Below are positions 25,217 to 34,773 of a DNA stretch of 64,000 nt, piece after piece. The stretch is taken from the NCBI GenBank assembly GCA_964586075.1, contig CAZPGZ010000009.1, positions 1 to 64,000 of the forward strand, written 5' to 3'. The stretch is from JBAZLV01 sp964586075. Its GTDB lineage: Bacteria > Nitrospirota > UBA9217. A program made the translations under genes and the position numbers. The stretch's first letter is position 1. Every line of letters starts with the position of its first letter. The notes below the pieces were generated by a model, which saw only the letters and a list, made by a program, of their open reading frames with translations, searched no databases and had not been told where the DNA came from.

Positions 25217-26284
25217 TTATTTGGTGCCTGTTTTTTCCTCCAGGAACTGCTGTACTTCATTAAACAACTGCATGCGATTGCGCTCCATCATCACGGTATG
25301 CGTCGCATCACCGATGATTATCCTGCGTTTGTACGGCGCGTTCGACAATCTGGAAAAAACCGCTTCCGACATATACGGAGGTGTGTCCACATCCAAGTCG
25401 CCCACAATGAGCAGCGCAGGGACGCGTATTTCCGAGGGATCATAATAGGGTTTTGCAACGAGGAAATAGTCACGGAAATCCTGCAAAACCCCGTTCGGGG
25501 CCCGCAACACCGGAGGACTCATTGCGCTGCCGCCGGGATCGGAAGCCAGCGTTGCCTTGGCCCAGGCTTCATACCACCCGGCAGGAATCAAAGTACCTTG
25601 TTTGTCTTCCGGAACACCTCTGAGCCATCGTTGTTTTGCCGAATCCATCGACACCATCCGGTACGCGGACAAATTCTCCGGGACGGTGAAGGGAGGCGTC
25701 GTCGTATAGCTCCAGAGCGGTCCGTATAATACCAATTTGGCCACCTTGTTGTTATTTTTGGCGGTATACCCGCCCATCATTACCGTGCCCCAGGACCAGC
25801 CGATTAAATTGACCTTATCAACACTCCGCCGCTTGAGGATAAAGTCAACGACCGTACTGACATCCTTGATTGCTTCATCCGTGGTGGCAAAGGGCTTGCT
25901 TTCAGCCGCGGGACGATCCATTTGCGGCGGGCGGGTTGACTTGCCATAGCCTCGAACGTCCATCAGATACACGTCCCAGCCGCGTTTGGCGATGAAATCC
26001 ATCCAGGACAATCCATCCAGCTGCAGGTCAAAGGCCGGTTCTGCAGGATAGGTTGCACCGTGAACGTAGAGAACAATTCGATCGGAGGAAAACCTGGTCA
26101 TTTTTTTTAAATGTTTGTTCCGAACAAAAATGTTGATGCCCGGGTCGCTGGCCGGAACAAATAAGTCTTCTGAAACCAGCCCTGACGAAGGCGCTGCTTC
26201 GGCTCCGAGATTCACACCTAATACCAGCGCACACATCAGTATTACAATAGTAAAGCGAATCTTTCTGAAAACACTCACGGACAT
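25217..26284 (-). CDS. Secreted alpha/beta hydrolase
   Basis: 355 residues from the ATG at 26284, with AGGAGG 6 bases upstream. The signal peptide (about 1-30, FTIVILMCALVLGVNLGAEA) is followed by an alpha/beta hydrolase fold. The nucleophile elbow is GWSWG, the acid lies in IVGDLDVDTP and the His in GDATHTVMMER, so the triad looks complete. It likely cleaves an ester or similar bond outside the cytoplasm. The substrate cannot be told from the sequence. It stands alone. Confidence 0.85.
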   Translation of the reverse strand: MSVSVFRKIRFTIVILMCALVLGVNLGAEAAPSSGLVSEDLFVPASDPGINIFVRNKHLKKMTRFSSDRIVLYVHGATYPAEPAFDLQLDGLSWMDFIAKRGWDVYLMDVRGYGKSTRPPQMDRPAAESKPFATTDEAIKDVSTVVDFILKRRSVDKVNLIGWSWGTVMMGGYTAKNNNKVAKLVLYGPLWSYTTTPPFTVPENLSAYRMVSMDSAKQRWLRGVPEDKQGTLIPAGWYEAWAKATLASDPGGSAMSPPVLRAPNGVLQDFRDYFLVAKPYYDPSEIRVPALLIVGDLDVDTPPYMSEAVFSRLSNAPYKRRIIIGDATHTVMMERNRMQLFNEVQQFLEEKTGTK

Positions 26285-26431
26285 ACTGTGCCTCCTGGTT
26301 TTTAGAATGAAACATCCGAAAACATTCATGGACATCTTGTTCTTTCCGGCTTCAAAAAACCTCCTCCTGGAATTGCCCCCTCCTTTCGCGAAAATGTCAG
26401 CGTTTTTACGAGCGGATGAGCGCCGACCCGC

Positions 26432-27187
26432 TTATGCCAGCACGTTTTTCATGACCCCGGACAGCACTTCCCCGGCGTTTTCCCTGAACAGCAGCGTGGC
26501 GATGCCGTCATAGGGGGTTTCCGTCCTGTTGATGAAAATAAGTTTTGCTCCGTGCTCATGCGCTTCATACGGGATCGAGGCCGCGGGCTGAACCTGCAGG
26601 GAGGAACCGATCATGAGAAAAAGATCGCAGGACGCAGCGCAGCTGAGGGCCTGAATCATCTCCTCTTCCGGCATAGCCTGTCCGAAGGAAACCGTTGCCG
26701 GCTTGATGAACCCGCCGCACGCGCAGACCGGCGCCGGCTCTCCTGCGTTAAGCCGCGCTTCAATCTCCTCAATCGGCCACGTTGTTTCACAATCAAGGCA
26801 GACCGCTTTCAGATTTGTGCCGTGCAGTTCTATGACCCGTTTGTTTCCGGCCGCCTGGTGCAAACCGTCAATATTCTGGGTAATAAGACAGACAAGCTTG
26901 CCGGTTTTCTCAAGCGCCGCAAGGGCCTGATGTGCGCTGTTCGGCCGTGCGTTTTTCATTTCCCGCAACAGCTCTTTTTTCATCTTCCAGTAGTCTACGC
27001 GCGCCTCATAACTTGCCATAAATTCCTGGTGGGTAATGATGCGAAACCGTTCCCACACGCCGTTGGGGCTCCGAAAATCGGATATTCCGGACTCCGTCGA
27101 GATGCCGGCCCCGGTGAACACCGTGATCTTCGCGGCTTTTTGTATCATCCGGACTGCTTCCGCAATCCGTTCGGCGAAGGAATCCAT
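26432..27187 (-). CDS. cobB: NAD-dependent protein deacylase, sirtuin family
   Basis: 251 residues. The NAD-binding signature is GAGISTESGISDFRSPNGVW, the catalytic His is in IELHGT and the NAD-pocket motif TQNIDGLHQAAG is present. The zinc ribbon has Cys pairs in CLDC and CACGG. It removes acyl groups from lysines using NAD. The Ala-Arg/Tyr pattern that marks desuccinylases is not obvious (ARVDYWKMKKE has R and Y nearby), so acyl preference is open. Confidence 0.92.
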   Translation of the reverse strand: MDSFAERIAEAVRMIQKAAKITVFTGAGISTESGISDFRSPNGVWERFRIITHQEFMASYEARVDYWKMKKELLREMKNARPNSAHQALAALEKTGKLVCLITQNIDGLHQAAGNKRVIELHGTNLKAVCLDCETTWPIEEIEARLNAGEPAPVCACGGFIKPATVSFGQAMPEEEMIQALSCAASCDLFLMIGSSLQVQPAASIPYEAHEHGAKLIFINRTETPYDGIATLLFRENAGEVLSGVMKNVLA

Positions 27188-27261
27188 TCACCGCCTCCAT
27201 TTTGCGGTGTACCCGTCGTGTATGATTATTTACAATGAAATGACTGCTCCGGTCCGCATAA

Positions 27262-29775
27262 TCAGCGTCGGCACTCCTGGTCGGAAAGGTCCGATATTAC
27301 CGCGCACTCCATTGGTCTCACATTCCAAACCTTTTCCGTATACTCTCTGATCGTACGATCGCTCGAAAAGTGGCCCATATTGGCAACGTTCATGATCCCG
27401 CGCTTGGTCCATTCATCCGGATTGCGGTACAACGCGTCCACCCGTTCCTGACAGGCGATGTAGGAAGCATAATCCGCAAGCAGCAGAAAATGGTCGCCGA
27501 AAGACGTAAGCGCGTCAAAAATAGGCCGGAAGCGGTTCTGATCATCCGGGGAAAAATAACCGTTTGCGATCATATCAAGCGTCTGCTTCAGCTCGGCGTT
27601 GCTGTTATAAAAATACCATGGATCATATCCGTCTGCCTGCAGTGCAGACACTTCATCGGCGTTCAATCCGAAAATGAAAATATTGTCGTCTCCCACCTCT
27701 TCCCTGATTTCGATATTTGCACCGTCCAGGGTTCCGATGGTAAGCGCCCCGTTCAGGGCAAGTTTCATGTTTCCGGTGCCGGACGCTTCTGTTCCAGCCG
27801 TGGATATCTGTTCGGACAAGTCGCACGCAGGAATAATTTTCTCCGCATTCGAAACGTTATAATCGGCAAGAAAAGCAACTTTTATCATGCCGCCGACGGC
27901 CGGATCGTTGTTCACAATGCTGCCGACGCTGTGGATAAGCCTGATAATAAGTTTTGCCATGGCATATCCCGGCGCGGCCTTGCCGGCGAAAATAAACGTG
28001 CGCGGGACCATCTCGGCTGAACGCCCTTCCCGGATGCGGTTGTACCGGGTCACGATGTGCAGCACGTTCAGCAGCTGCCGTTTATATTCATGGATGCGCT
28101 TGATCTGGACATCGAACAGCGATTCCGTATCCACCGACAACTTAAGGCGTGTTTTGATGACTTCCGCCAGCCGCTCTTTGTTTTTGCATTTTACGGAGCG
28201 GAACTGTTTGCGAAATCCGGCGTCCTCCGCCAAGGGAACCAGCTTTTTGAGTTCTGCAAGATTATTGCGCCATCCCGTACCGATCCGTGAGGCAATAAGC
28301 GCGGAAAGATCAGGGTTGGCCTGACACAGCCATCGCCGCGGAGTAATGCCGTTCGTGATGTTGATGATCTTCCCCGGGAAAAATCGTTCAAAATCCGAAA
28401 AGATGGTTTGCTTCATGAGCTCGGTGTGTATCTGCGCCACTCCATTCACCGTATGGCTGCCCACTATGGCAAGGTGCGCCATGCGCAGCCGTTTTCCCCG
28501 GTCCTCATCCACAATGGACATGCGGCGCAGTAGATCCGTATCACCGGGATACCGGTGGTGCACCTCATCAAGAAACCGCCGGTTGATCTCGTAGATGATC
28601 TGGAGATGCCGCGGCAGAACAGATTCAAAAAGACTGACCGGCCAGGTTTCCAAAGCCTCCGGCATGAGTGTGTGGTTGGTGTAGGAAAATGTGCGCTGGG
28701 TAATGTCCCAGGCACGGTTCCAGTCAAGATGATGGACATCCAGCAGAATACGCATTAATTCAGGGATCGCGATGGAGGGATGCGTGTCGTTCAACTGGAT
28801 TGCCACCCGGTCCGGCAGTTCATCGAAGGAATGATGGAATTTCGTGAAGCGGCGGAGGATGTCTTCAAGCGATGCGCAGACGAAAAAATACTGCTGTTTC
28901 AGCCGCAGTTCCCGCCCCATCTGTGTGGTATCGTCGGGATACAGCACTTTGGAGAGGTTCTCGGATTCGTTCTTGTCTTCCACCGCCTTGATATAATTCC
29001 CCTCGTTAAAGTACTTAAGGTTGAAATCGCGCGATGCCTTTGCCGACCACAAGCGCATGTTGTTCACCGTGTTCGTATCATATCCCGGCACCGGTGTATC
29101 GTAGGCCATGGCCATGACGTCTTCCGTGTCGACCCAGTGAAAATGACAGAGCCCCTGGTCATCCTTGAACTGAACAACGCGGCCCCCGAACTTGACCGGG
29201 AAAATCACTTCCGGCCGTGGAAACTCCCAGGGGTTTCCGTAGCGCAGCCAGTTGTCGGGATGCTCCACCTGGGCGCCGTTCTCGATCTTCTGGTAGAACA
29301 TTCCGTACTCGTACCGGATGCCGTACCCGTACCCCGGCAGGCTCAGCGTCGCCATGGAGTCAAGAAAACAGGCGGCAAGCCTGCCGAGTCCGCCGTTCCC
29401 GAGTCCGGCGTCCCCTTCCAGTTCCTTGATACGGTTAATATCCAGATCGAGGTCCTCAAGCGCTTCCCGGCATTCTTCATAAAAACCCATGTTCATCAGG
29501 CTGTTTGAAAGCAGCCTGCCGATAAGGAATTCCATGGACAAATAATAAACGCGTTTGACATCAGATTCGTAATAGCTGCGCATGGTCTCCATCCAGCGCT
29601 CAATCAGCCTCTCCCGCACCGCATCCGCGGTGGTAAGAAACCAGTCGCGGTGTGTTGCCGTAATGGGGTCCTTGCCGAGAGAATATATCAGCCGATTGCA
29701 CAGAGAATGCCGGAGAGAATTCCGGTCCTGCCCCCGTTTGTCGTATTCGAATTTGCTTTCTCTGCCTCTGCTCAT
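27262..29775 (-). CDS. glgP: Glycogen/maltodextrin phosphorylase
   Basis: 837 residues from the ATG at 29775, which has GGGAGGA 6 bases upstream. It is full length for the long (GT35) phosphorylases. Signatures are YYLSMEFLIGRLL, the phosphate/substrate loop GGLGRLAACFLDS and the PLP-lysine motif EASGTGNMKLALNGALTIGTLDGANIEI. It releases glucose-1-phosphate from alpha-1,4-glucans. No other glycogen gene is adjacent; galT at 53 kb is the only other sugar-phosphate enzyme in view. Confidence 0.96.
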   Translation of the reverse strand: MSRGRESKFEYDKRGQDRNSLRHSLCNRLIYSLGKDPITATHRDWFLTTADAVRERLIERWMETMRSYYESDVKRVYYLSMEFLIGRLLSNSLMNMGFYEECREALEDLDLDINRIKELEGDAGLGNGGLGRLAACFLDSMATLSLPGYGYGIRYEYGMFYQKIENGAQVEHPDNWLRYGNPWEFPRPEVIFPVKFGGRVVQFKDDQGLCHFHWVDTEDVMAMAYDTPVPGYDTNTVNNMRLWSAKASRDFNLKYFNEGNYIKAVEDKNESENLSKVLYPDDTTQMGRELRLKQQYFFVCASLEDILRRFTKFHHSFDELPDRVAIQLNDTHPSIAIPELMRILLDVHHLDWNRAWDITQRTFSYTNHTLMPEALETWPVSLFESVLPRHLQIIYEINRRFLDEVHHRYPGDTDLLRRMSIVDEDRGKRLRMAHLAIVGSHTVNGVAQIHTELMKQTIFSDFERFFPGKIINITNGITPRRWLCQANPDLSALIASRIGTGWRNNLAELKKLVPLAEDAGFRKQFRSVKCKNKERLAEVIKTRLKLSVDTESLFDVQIKRIHEYKRQLLNVLHIVTRYNRIREGRSAEMVPRTFIFAGKAAPGYAMAKLIIRLIHSVGSIVNNDPAVGGMIKVAFLADYNVSNAEKIIPACDLSEQISTAGTEASGTGNMKLALNGALTIGTLDGANIEIREEVGDDNIFIFGLNADEVSALQADGYDPWYFYNSNAELKQTLDMIANGYFSPDDQNRFRPIFDALTSFGDHFLLLADYASYIACQERVDALYRNPDEWTKRGIMNVANMGHFSSDRTIREYTEKVWNVRPMECAVISDLSDQECRR

Positions 29776-30007
29776 AGAACGTCCTCCCCGGGAAAACATT
29801 TTTTCAAATGACCATCGCCGTGTGAAACTGCATTGCTGTTTCAAAAAGCGCTGGTGATTCAGCAACCACAGAATAACTATTCGACAAAATGCAGGAAAAG
29901 ATTAATTCGGAGATGCAAAAATACCTGAAAGCTGTTTTGAATGTGGAGCTATCCGTTTCTTTTTATGATTGCCTAGTGCAATCTTATCAAAAAAACCGGA
30001 CGGTGGG

Positions 30008-31801
30008 TTATATTTCCATGATAATCGGCAGAATCATGGGCCTGCGCTCAAGGCGCTTGTTGATGAACTTCTTGAGGGCGGTCCTGACCTGGGCGGTCAC
30101 GAGCGCCCAGTCTCCTTTTGCTTCCGGGATCATAATCGCCAGCGCGTCCATGACCACCGTTTTCACCTCGGCGAGCAAATCCTGCGAGGCATCCTCGAAC
30201 ACAAACCCGCGCGACACAATATCCGGTCCGGATACGACCGCTCCGGTACCTTTTTCGATGGTGAGGATCACAATCACGATGCCGTCATGCGCGAGCTTTC
30301 TCCGGTCCCTGAGCACCACGGTGTCCACCCCCGTGTCCACGGTGGAGCCGGCTATTTTCCCGTCAATATACACCCGGCCGATGTTCACCACGCCGGCGCG
30401 CCGCGCCGAGTCGGCGGTAAATTCCATCACCTCACCGTCTTCGAGAACGAAGATGTTTTCCTCGGGGATGTTCACTTTTTTTGCAAGCTGCGCATGATAC
30501 ACGAGATGCCGGTATTCGCCGTGAACCGGAATGAAAAACTTCGGCTTGACGATGTTCAGCATCAGTTTAAGCTCTTCCTTGGACGCGTGGCCGGAGACAT
30601 GGATTTCCGACACTTTTTCGTAAAACACCTCCGCGCCGCGTTTAAACAGATGATTGATAATATTTGCAATGGCCCGCTCGTTGCCGGGAATCATCTTGGA
30701 CGAAAGGACGACCGTATCGCCTTTTTTAATCTGGATATGTTTATGCTCGTTTGCCGCCATGCGCGAAAGCGCGCTCATAGGCTCGCCCTGGCTTCCGGTC
30801 GTGATGACCACAACCCGATCGTCCGGCAGGGTCTTGAGCGAATCTATCTTGAGCCACGTCTCGGGAGGCATTCTGAGATATCCCAGTTCAAGGGCTATCT
30901 GCGTGTTGGTGATCATGCTTTTTCCGTTCAGGATCACCTTGCGTCCATGCATGACCGCCACATCCACAATCTGCTGTACGCGGTGGATGTTTGAGGCAAA
31001 TGTCGCCACCACAATCCTTCCTCTGGCGCGGCTGAAAATATCTTCAAGACCCCGCCGCACCTCTTTCTCCGAAAAGGTATAGCCTCCCTGTGCGGCATTC
31101 GTGCTGTCAGAAAGAAACACCAGGGTCCCCTTATCGCCGTATTCGCTGAAGGTGCGCAAATCCATAACCTCACCGTCCACGGGCGTCGGATCGATCTTGA
31201 AGTCCCCCGTGTGCACTACCCGACCCACCGGCGTGGTGATGCCGAGTCCCACTCCGTCAACAATGCTGTGTGTCACGCGGATAAATTCGACCTTAAAAGA
31301 ACCGATCTCGACCGTGTCTCTCGGCTTGACCACAATCAGGTCGATCTCCTTATCAAGATCGTGTTCCTCCAGTTTGTCTTTGACAAAACCGAGTGTAAGA
31401 CGGGTCCCGTAGACCGGAACCTTGATTTCTCGCAGCAGGAAGGGAAGCGCGCCGATGTGGTCTTCATGAGCATGGGTGAGTACCACCGCGCGGACTTTTT
31501 CCCGGTTTTCGATAAGATAGGAAAAATCAGGTATCACGATATCAACGCCCAGCATCTCCGCGTCGGGAAACATCAGGCCGGCGTCGATCACAAGAATATC
31601 CCCATCATATTCAAGCACGGTCATGTTCAGACCGATTTCACCCACTCCGCCCAGGGGAATGACGGACAGTGTGGACGTGTTCGACTGCAGGGCGCAAAAC
31701 GCCTCTTCCGGTAGTTCCGTAGCCTTATTATCAGTTTCAGCATGCTTCATTTCTTTACTGTAACCTCTCTGAAAATTGTTAGCCGTAAATTGTTTGACCA
31801 T
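30008..31801 (-). CDS. rnj: Ribonuclease J
   Basis: 597 residues at most. A metallo-beta-lactamase core shows LTHAHEDHIGALPFLL, then the beta-CASP motif region (VFLSDSTNAAQGGYTFSEKE, GSQGEPMSALSRMA) and SGHASKEELKLMLN. The C-terminal domain of the RNase J family follows. It is a 5'-3' exo- and endonuclease in RNA decay. The first about 40 residues precede the conserved start, and the true start may be the ATG at 31750. Neither has a strong ribosome binding site. Its presence argues against a gammaproteobacterial host. Confidence 0.95.
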   Translation of the reverse strand: MVKQFTANNFQRGYSKEMKHAETDNKATELPEEAFCALQSNTSTLSVIPLGGVGEIGLNMTVLEYDGDILVIDAGLMFPDAEMLGVDIVIPDFSYLIENREKVRAVVLTHAHEDHIGALPFLLREIKVPVYGTRLTLGFVKDKLEEHDLDKEIDLIVVKPRDTVEIGSFKVEFIRVTHSIVDGVGLGITTPVGRVVHTGDFKIDPTPVDGEVMDLRTFSEYGDKGTLVFLSDSTNAAQGGYTFSEKEVRRGLEDIFSRARGRIVVATFASNIHRVQQIVDVAVMHGRKVILNGKSMITNTQIALELGYLRMPPETWLKIDSLKTLPDDRVVVITTGSQGEPMSALSRMAANEHKHIQIKKGDTVVLSSKMIPGNERAIANIINHLFKRGAEVFYEKVSEIHVSGHASKEELKLMLNIVKPKFFIPVHGEYRHLVYHAQLAKKVNIPEENIFVLEDGEVMEFTADSARRAGVVNIGRVYIDGKIAGSTVDTGVDTVVLRDRRKLAHDGIVIVILTIEKGTGAVVSGPDIVSRGFVFEDASQDLLAEVKTVVMDALAIMIPEAKGDWALVTAQVRTALKKFINKRLERRPMILPIIMEI

Positions 31802-32058
31802 ACGTTGCCCGGCGATACCAGGACAATTTTGTCAGTTTCCGGATTTTTTTCAGCAATGCTCCGTCAGCTTTGAGTATATATCTGCAAAAATATCCCGTCA
31901 ACTTAAATCAGGTGCATCGTTGCATCGAGAAGCATTGTTCAACGGCATTATTTAAGGGAGAAAGCAGAGAATTGGTTGAGCAGGGGAAAAATACGGCAAG
32001 GGGTCCGGCATGTCATAATGCAGTTCAAATATGCCCGGACGGTCTTTAGATACTCTCG

Positions 32059-32730
32059 TTATTCCGGTTCAAACTTATACCCGACTCCGTATACCGAATG
32101 GACCAGCACCGGCTCGGGAAGGACCGCTTCAATTTTTCTGCGAAGTTTTTTAATATGGCTGTCAACCGTGCGGTCGCTGACAAAGCGGTCATCATAATAA
32201 ATCTTTTCCATGATCTGCTGGCGACCGTATATTCTGCCGGGGTGCTCCACAAGAAGTTGCAGGAGTTTGAATTCGACGGCTGTGAGTTTCAAGTCTTGGC
32301 CGTGCAGCATGGCACGATATGCGTGTTCGTCCAGAACAAGCCCTTTGACCTGTATGGCGCCTCCGTCGCACGTACGCCGGAGAACAGCTTTGACGCGGGC
32401 TACCACTTCACGCGGACTGAACGGTTTGCAGATATAGTCGTCTGCTCCGAGTTCAAGGCCGAGCAGACGGTCGATTTCCTCGATCCTGGCCGTCACTATA
32501 ATGATAGGAACCCGTGAGAAAGTCCGCACTTCTTTACAGATATCCATTCCGTCGCGTCCAGGCAGCATCAGATCCAGAAGAACCAACTCCGGTTTGCGCT
32601 CCTTGATTCTGTCCACGGCCTCCGTCCCGTCCGGCAGAATAAACGCGGTGAACCCCGCCGCTTTCAGATAGTCTGCCAGCAAGGTGGCAAGCTTTGGTTC
32701 ATCTTCAATAATAAAAATTTCCCCGCTCAT
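32059..32730 (-). CDS. baeR: OmpR-family response regulator, BaeR-like
   Basis: 223 residues: receiver with Asp53 in LLDLMLPGRDG and Lys in CKPF, then a winged helix (LTAVEFKLLQLLVEHPGRIY, SDRTVDSHIKKLRRKIE, VHSVYGVGYKFE). The DNA-binding part closely recalls E. coli BaeR. It overlaps the kinase gene by 4 bases. Its likely target is the divergent region 34167-34343, which holds a BaeR-box-like site, and the Spy-like gene beyond. This is inferred from similarity and context. Confidence 0.9.
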   Translation of the reverse strand: MSGEIFIIEDEPKLATLLADYLKAAGFTAFILPDGTEAVDRIKERKPELVLLDLMLPGRDGMDICKEVRTFSRVPIIIVTARIEEIDRLLGLELGADDYICKPFSPREVVARVKAVLRRTCDGGAIQVKGLVLDEHAYRAMLHGQDLKLTAVEFKLLQLLVEHPGRIYGRQQIMEKIYYDDRFVSDRTVDSHIKKLRRKIEAVLPEPVLVHSVYGVGYKFEPE

Positions 32731-34166
32731 AAAGGCCTCCCCGCAACAGGCAGGCTGATTCTGATCAGCAACCCTCCCAGCGGAGACGGGTGGGCCGAGA
32801 TGGTTCCTTCGTGGGCTTCGACGATATTCTTGCAGATCGCGAGACCGAGTCCGGCACCGCCTGACATCCGGCTTCGGGATCCTTCCACACGGTAGAGACG
32901 ATCAAACAGCCGCGCCAAGTCCTGCTCCGGAACACCGGGGGCGGAATCCAGCAGCTCTATGGTGGCTGTATTGTTACTGATAGAAAAATTTATGCTCAGC
33001 GTTCCGCCGGCATCTGTATAACGCAATGCGTTTTCTAGCAGATTCGCAAAAAGCTGGTTCAAACGTTCCCGGTCGCCAAAAATCCGGACTTCCGTATCGT
33101 GCAGACGAGGGGGTGAAAGCGTGATGCTTTTGCGCGCAAATTCAGCGCGAAATGCTTCCAGGGAATCCTGCAGTATCGAAAGCAGATCGAGGTTTTCTTT
33201 CCGATAGCTCAGTGCTCCGATGTCCGACAGAGACAACTGATACAGATCCTCGACAAGACGGTTCAGGCGGAGCACTTCTGCATGAAGCGAGCGGATCGTT
33301 TCCGGAGTGATGGTGCGTATCCCATCCAGAAGCGCCTCGATCTCACCGCGCAGCACGGCAACCGGCGTTCTCAACTCATGCGAGATATCGGCGACCCACT
33401 GGCGGCGTTCTTCTTCGTGTTTTTCCAGGGTCAATGCCATATTGTTAAAATCGCGGGCAAGCTGACCGAGTTCGTCTGATGAGGTGACCGGTATGCGCGT
33501 TGAATATTTACCTGCAGAGATGTCATGAGTGGCCACGGCCATAGCCCTGACCGGCCTGACCAGTCTTCTCGCAAGAGGAAACGCGATAATCATGACGACC
33601 AGCACGATGCCTCCGGCCGCCATGGCCAAAGCGTCTTTCTGGTGACTGAGAAACTGCACCTGCATCGGAAGGAGAAAATGTTTCGGCGACCGCAGCCCGA
33701 TATAGCCCACCGTTTTTCCCCGGACGGCAAGCGGACGTAAGTTCGGCTTCTCACCTTCCGGATAGGACCCGAAAATTATTTTCTTTTCAGCATTCAATAT
33801 GACAAGCGGCCCCTCGGGACGTCGTTCATCGAACGGCGGCGGCATCAGCGGACGCTGGCCAAACCTGCCGTCGAGTCGCTCCGGGGGACGGGGAGGCGCA
33901 GTGCCCGGTTCAAAATGCGGAGTCCTTTCAGCGGGGCTCCATCGCGGGGGCTCCTCTCTTAAGTAGTCCCAGCTCCCATGCGTCTCATATCCCTGCTCCA
34001 GATCGGCTGCGATCTGCTCCAGATGCGTCTGGTCCATCGTACTAAGATATTGATAAAAACCACGGTCTATGCTCCATTGCATGATCAGAAACAGGCTCAG
34101 AATTGCCAGACCGGTAGCCGCAAGCATGGAAAGAAATAATCTGTAGGTAATCCCTTTTTTCATCAT
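32727..34166 (-). CDS. baeS: Sensor histidine kinase, BaeS-like
   Basis: 479 residues. TM1 is at about 9-29, then a periplasmic sensor of about 140 residues with an unusual Pro/Arg-rich stretch (about 85-120). TM2 (about 178-200) and HAMP follow. HisKA has WVADISHELRTPVAVLRGEIEAL, and the ATPase has N, G1 and G2 boxes (LFANLLENALRYTD, GGAGLGLAICKNIVEAH). The dimerisation helix resembles BaeS, which senses envelope stress, metals and aromatic compounds. It is the first gene of the pair, divergent from two small secreted proteins. Confidence 0.9.
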   Translation of the reverse strand: MMKKGITYRLFLSMLAATGLAILSLFLIMQWSIDRGFYQYLSTMDQTHLEQIAADLEQGYETHGSWDYLREEPPRWSPAERTPHFEPGTAPPRPPERLDGRFGQRPLMPPPFDERRPEGPLVILNAEKKIIFGSYPEGEKPNLRPLAVRGKTVGYIGLRSPKHFLLPMQVQFLSHQKDALAMAAGGIVLVVMIIAFPLARRLVRPVRAMAVATHDISAGKYSTRIPVTSSDELGQLARDFNNMALTLEKHEEERRQWVADISHELRTPVAVLRGEIEALLDGIRTITPETIRSLHAEVLRLNRLVEDLYQLSLSDIGALSYRKENLDLLSILQDSLEAFRAEFARKSITLSPPRLHDTEVRIFGDRERLNQLFANLLENALRYTDAGGTLSINFSISNNTATIELLDSAPGVPEQDLARLFDRLYRVEGSRSRMSGGAGLGLAICKNIVEAHEGTISAHPSPLGGLLIRISLPVAGRPL

Positions 34167-34243
34167 TCCGTTGCAACTCCTGATTTCAGTTTATTGCTAT
34201 CCTCAATAAGCGTCAAGACAAAAAAACTGCATGCTCAAATTTC

Positions 34244-34276
34244 CACAATTCCTCCATAATTCCGCCACATTCGCCC
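34244..34276. promoter_or_regulatory. Three 11-bp direct repeats, predicted BaeR-type operator
   Basis: CACAATTCCTC (34244), CATAATTCCGC (34255) and CACATTCGCCC (34266) repeat with an exact 11-bp period, as OmpR-family dimers bind. Positions 34252-34261 (CTCCATAATT) match the core of the E. coli BaeR box TTTTTCTCCATDATTGGC as I remember it, and 12 of 18 box positions agree. It lies between the divergent kinase and secreted-protein genes. Confidence 0.55.
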
Positions 34277-34343
34277 GCTATCTTGTCATCAACACAGCAC
34301 TTAATGCCGATGCAGATTTGGATGCAGGAAAGAAGGTGATGTT

Positions 34344-34664
34344 ATGAAAAAATATGTGGCCGGAATAACGGCATGCTTGCTTCTCCTTGTTATGGGAAGC
34401 CTGCCCGCCGCCGCAGACACCGCAAGCAGCACGGACAGCAACAGACCGCAGGGACGGCCGCCCATGGGGCCTCCTCCGGAAGCAATTGCTGCATGCAAAG
34501 GCAAAAGCGAAGGAACAAGCGTGCAGTTTACTACTCCACGGGGCGACACGCTCAAAGGAGTCTGCAAACTGATCAACGGTACGCTGACAGCCGTGCCGGA
34601 AGGCGGCATGCGTGAACCGCAGGGAAAACCGCCTGATAATGCCGGTAATACCAACAGCAAATAG
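34344..34664 (+). CDS. Small secreted protein with paired cysteines
   Basis: 106 residues. The signal peptide is KKYVAGITACLLLLVMGSLPAAA. The mature part has a Pro-rich segment (RPQGRPPMGPPPEA), then a core with two Cys (AACKGKSEG and LKGVCKLING) that can form one disulfide, and a Pro/Gly-rich tail. It resembles short periplasmic proteins of unknown function seen beside Spy-like proteins in anaerobes. It has a ribosome site (GAAAGAAGG) before the ATG. It is divergent from the BaeSR pair and is a likely regulon member. Confidence 0.75.
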   Translation: MKKYVAGITACLLLLVMGSLPAAADTASSTDSNRPQGRPPMGPPPEAIAACKGKSEGTSVQFTTPRGDTLKGVCKLINGTLTAVPEGGMREPQGKPPDNAGNTNSK

Positions 34665-34773
34665 AAATATACCGTTTTTGGTACAACGAGAATAAGAACT
34701 GAAGCGCAAACAATGGTTTTTAGGACGCTCCTGCCTGCGACACCGATCTGCAGTGCGGCGAGAAGAAAGGATT

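Noticed and set aside
29969..30994. A 341-codon + strand frame opposite the RNase J gene
   Set aside because: It is His/Asp-rich because it mirrors the metallo-hydrolase; no start signal.
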